Origin: Clostridium sp. CAG:590
Lineage (GTDB): Bacteria; Bacillota; Clostridia; Lachnospirales; Lachnospiraceae
DNA: 5,557 nt
Direction of reading: 5' to 3'
Assembly: GCA_000431135.1 (NCBI GenBank)
Contig: HF987768.1
Span: 1 to 5,557 of the forward strand
Below the pieces are notes generated by a model. That model saw only the letters and a program-made list of their open reading frames with translations, was not told where the DNA came from and ran no database searches. Position numbers and translations under genes: made by a program. This document shows positions 1 through 3,678 of the stretch, in pieces. Numbering within the stretch: position 1 is the stretch's first letter; every line of letters begins with the position of its first letter.

Positions 1-146
1 ATTGCCATCCACTTGGCGTTATGTTTCTGACGACCGCTTAACTTACGATTTCTGTAATACTCCAATTCCTCACGAAGTTTGGCATTCTCTTTTTCCAACT
101 CACCAATTCTTTTTAACGCCTCTTCAAGTGTTACCAATTTCCCCAT
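1..146 (-). CDS. N-terminal part of a small coiled-coil protein (partial, runs off left edge)
   Basis: The ATG at 146-144 is preceded by GGAGGA (plus positions 154-159) with a 7-nt spacer, and a near-consensus promoter lies upstream, so this start is well supported. The 48 visible codons begin MGKLVTLEEALKRIGELEKE and continue as a charged amphipathic helix with heptad-spaced hydrophobics (L7, I14, N21, L28 and L17, L24). A basic segment RKLSGRQKHNAKWM follows (about residues 34-47). The shape, a short N-terminal coiled coil followed by a basic region, fits the small helix-turn-helix proteins that I recall beside recombinases in clostridial mobile elements, but the part that would carry the HTH lies outside the window. 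The family assignment is therefore a guess, while the existence of a real gene is likely. It has its own promoter and is separated from the rhuM side by a terminator, so it is a distinct transcription unit. Confidence 0.7.
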   Translation of the reverse strand, partial: MGKLVTLEEALKRIGELEKENAKLREELEYYRNRKLSGRQKHNAKWMA

Positions 147-185
147 TAACCTGTCCTCCGTTCATGTCATTTTCATTTTGTCTAT

Positions 186-214
186 ATTATAAATATTTGT
201 GTTCCTTTAGTCAA
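186..214 (-). promoter_or_regulatory. Sigma-A-type promoter of the leftmost small gene
   Basis: Reading the minus strand, TTGACT (214-209) is followed by a 17-nt spacer and then a perfect TATAAT (191-186). The predicted start of transcription is about 35 nt before the ribosome binding site of the gene starting at 146. A small inverted repeat (GTTG-N6-CAAC, 229-242) lies just upstream of the -35 box and could bind a regulator, but it is short. The remaining sequence up to about 305 shows no other gene. Confidence 0.75.
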
Positions 215-305
215 TTCGATTATGTCATGTTGCATTCACAACCCACCCCATATCAAAAGTGTAGCAACAACCCTACCATTTTCAGCCCTTCGTCAGGTTT
301 CCACC

Positions 306-357
306 AATAAAAAAAGAAAGACCAAAAGCAGCACTCAAAAATACTACATTTGGTCTT
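306..357 (-). terminator. Rho-independent terminator, minus strand
   Basis: A perfect 9-bp stem, AAGACCAAA at 318-326 pairing with TTTGGTCTT at 349-357, encloses a 22-nt loop. On the minus strand it is followed by a T-rich run (TTTCTTTTTTTATT, from 319 down to 306). It sits 35 nt past the stop of the RlmD-like mini-ORF at 393. It would end transcripts coming from that ORF and possibly from rhuM. The loop is longer than usual, which lowers confidence. If the RlmD scar is correctly read, this could be the original rlmD terminator. Confidence 0.6.
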
Positions 358-392
358 AAATCCTTATATCTCAAGCCTTTTGACGGCTATCC

Positions 393-458
393 CTATTTTA
401 CTCTTGACATCAATACCACCGTCTCACAATGCATTGAAACTTTACTTCGTATTAACAT
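393..458 (-). pseudogene. Mini-ORF carrying an RlmD C-terminal remnant (possible attachment-site scar)
   Basis: A 21-codon frame starts at ATG 458-456, has AGGAG (plus 468-472) upstream with a 9-nt spacer, and ends at TAG (395-393). Its last 12 residues, HCETVVLMSRVK, match the form of the extreme C-terminus of RlmD/RumA-type 23S rRNA (uracil-5)-methyltransferases, where a conserved H-x-E-T/C-V sits a few residues before the end. The preceding residues (MLIRSKVSM) do not resemble RlmD, so the likeness begins abruptly at about position 431. Integrative elements that use the 3' end of rlmD (rumA) as attachment site leave such short displaced tails. The frame is the same as that of rhuM, and it stays open back to the rhuM stop at 540-542. 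It may be an expressed leader-like peptide or only a scar. The RlmD assignment is recalled from memory and rests on few residues. Confidence 0.45.
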
Positions 459-539
459 TCGAACACACTCCTGTGTAATCATAATTTTTTGCACCATTTG
501 GTAGAAATCTGAAAAAGTTGCACCATTCCGGCGGACAGT

Positions 540-1535
540 TTATATATTACTATCCTCAATTTTCTCAAGCATTTCAATACTATGAATAAAATCTTTTTCT
601 ACATTTGACAGCAATTCATCCTGTTTCTTTTTATATTTATCATATTCTGCATGGGCCTTCTCAATTGCCTGCTTATGAGATATGCTCCCTTTGGTAGTAA
701 GAATTTCTCTGCGAGTCATCTTAAGATAATCATCTATTGTCTCTAACCAATCTTTCATATACATTGGTTCGTGATTAAGTGCGCGAACCTCAGCAATATC
801 AAGATATGCTGATACAATCTTATTAAGAGCATCCAGTTCCTGATCATTTAAATAGTTTTTCGCAATCTCAGAATCAGATTTCTTTATTTGTTTTCCTTCC
901 CAAGAAGTAAGCCCCATATTTTCTTTTTCAGAATCAGCTCTGGCAAATACGATTTCTGCTGCGGTATGCTTATGAGCTGCCCAGTGCATTTTATTCTGAA
1001 CCTGCTTAAAGAACAAAATAGATTCCTCAGCATTCGGATTATAATCAATGCTGGTAGCATATATTTCAAGTACTTTTCTCCAAAACACTTTCTCAGAAGA
1101 TCGAATATCTCTGATTCTAGACAAAAGTTCATCAAAATAATTACCGCCACCAAGTCGTTTAAGTCGATCATCATCCAAAGCAAATCCCTTTCTTATATAT
1201 TCCTTAAGAATAGATGTTGCCCAGATTCTAAACTGTGTTCCTCGTAAAGATTTAACACGATAACCTACAGATATTATTACATCAAGATTGTAGTAATCAA
1301 CATTGTATTCTTTGCCATCAGCGGCAGTGTAGGCAAATTTTGCCCAAACTGATTCTTTATTCAGCTCTCCTTCCTTGAATATATTTCTAACATGTTTTCC
1401 AATTACACTTCTATCGCGTTGAAACAACTCTGCCATCTGATCAATTGACAACCAGACGGTATCATTTTCAAATGTTGCTTCTATTTTTGTCAGTCCATCT
1501 TCTGTTGTGTACATCAAAATATTGGAATTTGGCAT
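540..1535 (-). CDS. rhuM: RhuM-family protein (Virulence_RhuM domain)
   Basis: This 331-aa protein has the length and hallmarks of the RhuM family, first named from Salmonella pathogenicity island 3. The N-terminal region (about residues 26-53, VWLSIDQMAELFQRD...) looks like a winged-helix or phage-antirepressor-type DNA-binding fold. The conserved core DVIISVGYRVKSLRGTQFRIWAT lies at 85-107. A second conserved block lies at about 187-213 (HKHTAAEIVFARAD, MGLTSWEG), and a charged helical tail occupies about 285-327. There is no C-terminal Fic motif (HxFx-D/E-GNGR), which sets it apart from RhuM-Fic fusions. The biochemical role of the family is not established. Family members are common in phages, mobile elements and defence-rich islands. 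The start at 1535 is supported by AGGTGG (plus 1542-1547), 6 nt upstream. It follows the XRE gene by 30 nt, so the two are probably cotranscribed. It appears intact. Confidence 0.92.
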   Translation of the reverse strand: MPNSNILMYTTEDGLTKIEATFENDTVWLSIDQMAELFQRDRSVIGKHVRNIFKEGELNKESVWAKFAYTAADGKEYNVDYYNLDVIISVGYRVKSLRGTQFRIWATSILKEYIRKGFALDDDRLKRLGGGNYFDELLSRIRDIRSSEKVFWRKVLEIYATSIDYNPNAEESILFFKQVQNKMHWAAHKHTAAEIVFARADSEKENMGLTSWEGKQIKKSDSEIAKNYLNDQELDALNKIVSAYLDIAEVRALNHEPMYMKDWLETIDDYLKMTRREILTTKGSISHKQAIEKAHAEYDKYKKKQDELLSNVEKDFIHSIEMLEKIEDSNI

Positions 1536-1565
1536 TGCCTTCCACCTCTTTCATTTCCATATTTC

Positions 1566-1784
1566 TCATATTTTCTCGTTACTCTTATCTTTCACCATAT
1601 TTTCCATCTTAATATAATATGCCAACAGCCTAAGAACATAATCTGGCGCATTACGAGTTCCTCTTTCCCACTCTGTAACTGTACGATAAGGAATATTAAA
1701 ACACTCACAGAACTCCTTTCGATTCATGCCGGTAGATTCGCGAAGTTTTTTTATTTCAATCTGACAATCTGTAAATTTTTCCAT
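1566..1784 (-). CDS. Small XRE-type helix-turn-helix regulator
   Basis: This 72-aa protein is almost entirely one Cro/C1-type HTH domain. Helices 2 and 3 are NRKEFCECFN (about 21-30) and RTVTEWERG (about 34-42), separated by IPY. The pattern T-x-x-x-W-E-R-G is the usual end of the recognition helix in XRE regulators. A short helical tail follows (LRLLAYYIKMENMVKD). I chose ATG 1784-1782, which has GGAG at plus 1795-1798 with a 10-nt spacer. A TTG at 1790 would add two residues but sits only 4 nt from the same GGAG. It precedes rhuM by 30 nt, and a large inverted repeat overlies its promoter, so it most likely represses its own operon. The arrangement resembles antitoxin-regulator or phage-repressor genes, but no partner activity can be deduced from the protein. 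Confidence 0.88.
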   Translation of the reverse strand: MEKFTDCQIEIKKLRESTGMNRKEFCECFNIPYRTVTEWERGTRNAPDYVLRLLAYYIKMENMVKDKSNEKI

Positions 1785-1799
1785 AATCAATCATCTCCA

Positions 1800-1852
1800 T
1801 TTACACTTTGTGTATATTATATCATATAGTTCACAATTACCCAATGTGTAAA
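1800..1852 (-). promoter_or_regulatory. Promoter and candidate operator of the XRE-rhuM operon
   Basis: On the minus strand a perfect TATAAT (plus 1816-1821) is preceded, with a 17-nt spacer, by a weak -35 box TTGGGT (plus 1839-1844). Two 13-nt arms in inverted orientation flank it: TTTACACTTTGTG at plus 1800-1812 and its mirror at 1840-1852, agreeing at 11 of 13 positions. One arm covers the -35 box and the other covers the predicted transcription start. A repressor bound to both would block polymerase. A looser copy (TTCACAATTAC, 1830-1840) lies between them. The HTH protein encoded immediately downstream is the obvious candidate ligand, which is inference. Confidence 0.65.
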
Positions 1853-1876
1853 TCATAATTCAAACAATTCTCTTAA

Positions 1877-2389
1877 CTATTTAGTTGCAATCATTGTTTC
1901 ACAATCCAAAAACAGCGTAACATTATTCGACCAATTACCAAACTCATAACAGTTCATTTCTAAAATATTATCTTTATATTCAATGAATCGCAACGAATCA
2001 GCATTGATAGGTAATACAATTGTTTCAACACTTGAAATTGTTCTACTTCTAAGAATTTCAAGACTATATCCACTAGAAAGCAATATATCTCCGAGTGGTG
2101 TACATGTAACATCACAATTTTCTAAATTTCTATCACTATCAATTATTTCTTTCGTCGCAATATCTATTATAAAAATACAATCCGAAGTAACAACAATAAT
2201 TATCCCTTTCCTTGCAGAGAATGTTGCACCAATATACTTACCTCTAAATTCACCGCACCAAATTGAAGTATCTTCCACAAATTTTATCCAAGTCCATTCT
2301 TGAGAATTCCAACAACTTTCAATATCATATATTTTTTCTTCATACTCTCCTGAACATGGTTGTGATATTGGCTCTATACTAATTATCAT
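1877..2389 (-). CDS. Hypothetical beta-rich protein, 170 aa
   Basis: I do not recognise the family. The protein has no signal peptide and no clear membrane segment. It is rich in alternating hydrophobic stretches (WIKFVED, YIGATFS, GIIIVVTSDCIFIIDI, ILLSSGYSLEIL, NILEMNCYEFGNW, VTLFLDCETMIATK), as expected for stacked beta hairpins, possibly a small propeller-like or sandwich fold. It contains eight cysteines (12, 26, 45, 71, 92, 96, 147, 163) and five tryptophans. The start is very well supported: AAAGGAGG (plus 2398-2405) lies 8 nt before ATG 2389-2387. It follows the membrane-protein gene by 25 nt on the same strand, so the two probably form an operon. Small acidic beta-rich proteins like this often occur as immunity or accessory genes in toxin loci, but nothing here proves that. 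No terminator is visible between it and the XRE promoter. Confidence 0.8.
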   Translation of the reverse strand: MIISIEPISQPCSGEYEEKIYDIESCWNSQEWTWIKFVEDTSIWCGEFRGKYIGATFSARKGIIIVVTSDCIFIIDIATKEIIDSDRNLENCDVTCTPLGDILLSSGYSLEILRSRTISSVETIVLPINADSLRFIEYKDNILEMNCYEFGNWSNNVTLFLDCETMIATK

Positions 2390-2414
2390 TTAAGCTTCCT
2401 CCTTTGTATTATAA

Positions 2415-2999
2415 TTAGATTTTTCTTTCATATATCTTAACAAATTGGTCATATATATTCTTCCGTACTTCTTCTGACAAACCGGCGTATTTTGTATCCA
2501 ACACCTTTTTTACGGCTTCGTACTTCCTATTTTTATCTTCTATATCCGGACCACGGTCATAATTAAACCTCACATCATAAAAAATGTGTTTCATATCGTT
2601 ACTTAAAGCTTGTAACACTCGAAAACCTTTCATAGAAAACTTTCCTTCTTTTATACCATTCTCCACACAGGGCTGTCTCGCCCAATCCATCATAAACCAA
2701 TTCTCCATTGGCATATTTACACCATATCCGGAATCTGACAAAAAGTCATTTATCTCATTCCAATTTATCTGTAACGGCAAATCGTTTTCTTTCGCAAATA
2801 AATAGTCATCACGCTGTAATTCCTGTTTTTTTCGCTTTCTTGTATTTCTTTCATAAACAATCCAGTATATTACCATTGCTGCTATAATACACACGCTAAA
2901 TATCTTTGTAATCATGGTATTTCCTTTATAAATAATCAAGTATACTACGGTTACTACCGCAATACTTATGCTGAGTACCTTTATAATCAAACCATTCAT
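2415..2999 (-). CDS. Hypothetical protein with two duplicated N-terminal membrane helices
   Basis: This 194-aa protein has two predicted transmembrane helices at about residues 4-24 and 30-49, joined by a short YKGNTM loop. A basic stop-transfer stretch (RNTRKRKK, about 51-58) follows, then a soluble domain of about 135 residues that I do not recognise (with NWNEINDFLSDSGYG, ENWFMMDWARQP and FYDVRFNYDRGPDIED). By the positive-inside rule the C-terminal domain should face the cytoplasm. The two helices are copies of one another: residues 5-28 and 30-53 share 10 of 24 identities, and the underlying DNA is about 72% identical. The start chosen is ATG 2999-2997, with GGGAG (plus 3007-3011) and a 7-nt spacer. 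An in-frame GTG at 3017 would add six residues but has no ribosome binding site of its own. It is the first gene of a pair with the 170-aa protein. No convincing promoter was found upstream. Confidence 0.8.
   Translation of the reverse strand: MNGLIIKVLSISIAVVTVVYLIIYKGNTMITKIFSVCIIAAMVIYWIVYERNTRKRKKQELQRDDYLFAKENDLPLQINWNEINDFLSDSGYGVNMPMENWFMMDWARQPCVENGIKEGKFSMKGFRVLQALSNDMKHIFYDVRFNYDRGPDIEDKNRKYEAVKKVLDTKYAGLSEEVRKNIYDQFVKIYERKI
2841..2987 (-). repeat. Imperfect 75-bp-period tandem duplication inside the membrane-protein gene
   Basis: The stretches at about 2841-2912 and 2916-2987 align without gaps, differing at 20 of 72 positions by hand count (about 72% identity). They encode the two membrane helices of the gene at 2415-2999. 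Each copy ends in an asparagine-threonine pair and has the pattern I-x-K-x-x-S-x-x-I followed by V-x-Y-x-I-x-Y. The period is exactly 25 codons, so the duplication keeps the frame. Confidence 0.8.
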
Positions 3000-3282
3000 T
3001 GTGTATCTCCCTATCACTAAAAATTGGAAATTAACAAGTCGACAAATATCGATTTCTTAGTTTTAAAAACTGGGTTTGTCGCAGGTGAGCTTTCCCTTAT
3101 TGTTTCCCTTGTGTTATATCGTCCCACCAGTGTTTACGAACTCTGATAAGGGCAAATACAAGGGCACAAAAAATTATATAAAACAGTATAAACATAAAAT
3201 AAAAGTGACATGGTGGACTGATTGAAATGCTTCTTAATTTTTGCTACTAATGATTGATTAAATGATAAGGAGATGGGATACG
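3000..3282. other. Repeat-rich intergenic region between the AT-rich modules and the right-hand genes
   Basis: This stretch separates divergently transcribed genes. It holds three symmetrical structures. CGACAAA (3040-3046) is mirrored by TTTGTCG (3075-3081). Between them lies a perfect 13-nt palindrome, AGTTTTAAAAACT (3059-3071). An imperfect inverted repeat has 21-nt arms at 3090-3110 and 3148-3168, each arm containing two AAGGG motifs 12 nt apart. It also contains a minus-strand open stretch ending at 3097 that could be a gene remnant. No well-supported gene lies here. Confidence 0.6.
3222..3251 (+). promoter_or_regulatory. Weak candidate promoter for the small plus-strand gene
   Basis: TTGAAA (3222-3227) is followed by a spacer of 17-18 nt and TACTAAT (3245-3251), with a TG (3242-3243, written TTTTGC) just before it that could act as an extended -10. 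The -10 match is poor (3 or 4 of 6 depending on register). It is the best candidate before the start at 3283, but it is not compelling. Confidence 0.3.
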
Positions 3283-3519
3283 ATGAGAACAATATTTGCA
3301 GAGTACAATCCACAACGAAACAGCATTGACATTTATACAAATGTTGGCTATATGCTTCGCATTGACTGCTGGGAAGCCGAAAAGGATTTAAAAACCTCAC
3401 CCGGATCAGACTGTGCATTGACTTCACTTGCAGTCGATGAACCACTTGAATATGCGAGATTATATCTTGAGGGCAATTTACAGATGTGGGTAGATGCAGA
3501 AAATTCATTAGAGTTATAA
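3283..3519 (+). CDS. Small conserved clostridial protein, DUF6061-like
   Basis: This 78-aa protein begins MRTIFAEYNPQRNSIDIYTN and continues with GYMLRIDCWEAE, a serine/proline-rich turn (KTSPGSDCALTSLAVDEP) and LEYARLYLEGNLQMWVDAEN. The pattern, a short beta-rich protein ending in a strand with L-Q-M-W-V-D-A, resembles as I recall it the uncharacterised DUF6061 family of Lachnospiraceae and relatives. No function is known. The start at 3283 is preferred over the upstream in-frame ATG at 3262 because AAGGAG (3267-3272) lies between them, 10 nt before 3283. The gene is the only plus-strand gene in the window. It is followed 5 nt after its stop by a strong hairpin and is convergent with the transporter gene. 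Its G+C is visibly higher than that of the genes to its left. Confidence 0.8.
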   Translation: MRTIFAEYNPQRNSIDIYTNVGYMLRIDCWEAEKDLKTSPGSDCALTSLAVDEPLEYARLYLEGNLQMWVDAENSLEL

Positions 3520-3524
3520 AATGC

Positions 3525-3572
3525 AAGCAGCCTGTATGCTTCATTACACACAGGCTGCTTAATCAAATTTAT
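3525..3572 (+). terminator. Strong hairpin terminator after the DUF6061-like gene
   Basis: AAGCAGCCTGT (3525-3535) pairs perfectly with ACAGGCTGCTT (3550-3560), an 11-bp GC-rich stem with a 14-nt loop, starting 5 nt after the stop codon. The following plus-strand sequence is AT-rich but has only a weak T run (AATCAAATTTATT). On the minus strand the stem is followed by GCATTTTAT, so it may also stop transcription arriving from the transporter gene. Confidence 0.75.
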
Positions 3573-3678
3573 TATAATTGATGAAAAATCGGTTGCATTT
3601 TGTCAAAAGTACAAAACTTTTTGAAGCCAAGTGCTTTTAATTCCTGTTATGATACTGAGGATATCCCAGCAATACTTG

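Noticed and set aside
2..310. Plus-strand open frame of about 100 codons at the left edge
   Set aside because: It lies opposite the minus-strand gene, promoter and untranslated leader, has no ribosome binding site at the window edge, and its residue makeup is atypical (many F, P, S, H, C).
884..1247. Open frames on both strands inside rhuM
   Set aside because: They overlap the conserved RhuM core in other frames, lack ribosome binding sites, and show no recognisable domains.
3020..3080. Promoter for the membrane-protein operon
   Set aside because: No -35/-10 pair with acceptable matches and spacing was found on the minus strand. The operon may be read from a promoter I cannot see.
3134..3544. 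Minus-strand open frame opposite the DUF6061-like gene
   Set aside because: It covers the terminator hairpin and the whole plus-strand gene, its residue makeup is unlike a real protein, and the plus-strand gene has the proper ribosome binding site and terminator.
3604..3621. AT-rich hairpin (AAAAGT/ACTTTT) after the permease stop as a terminator
   Set aside because: The stem is about 6 bp with a single G-C pair and no convincing T run, so it is too weak to list.
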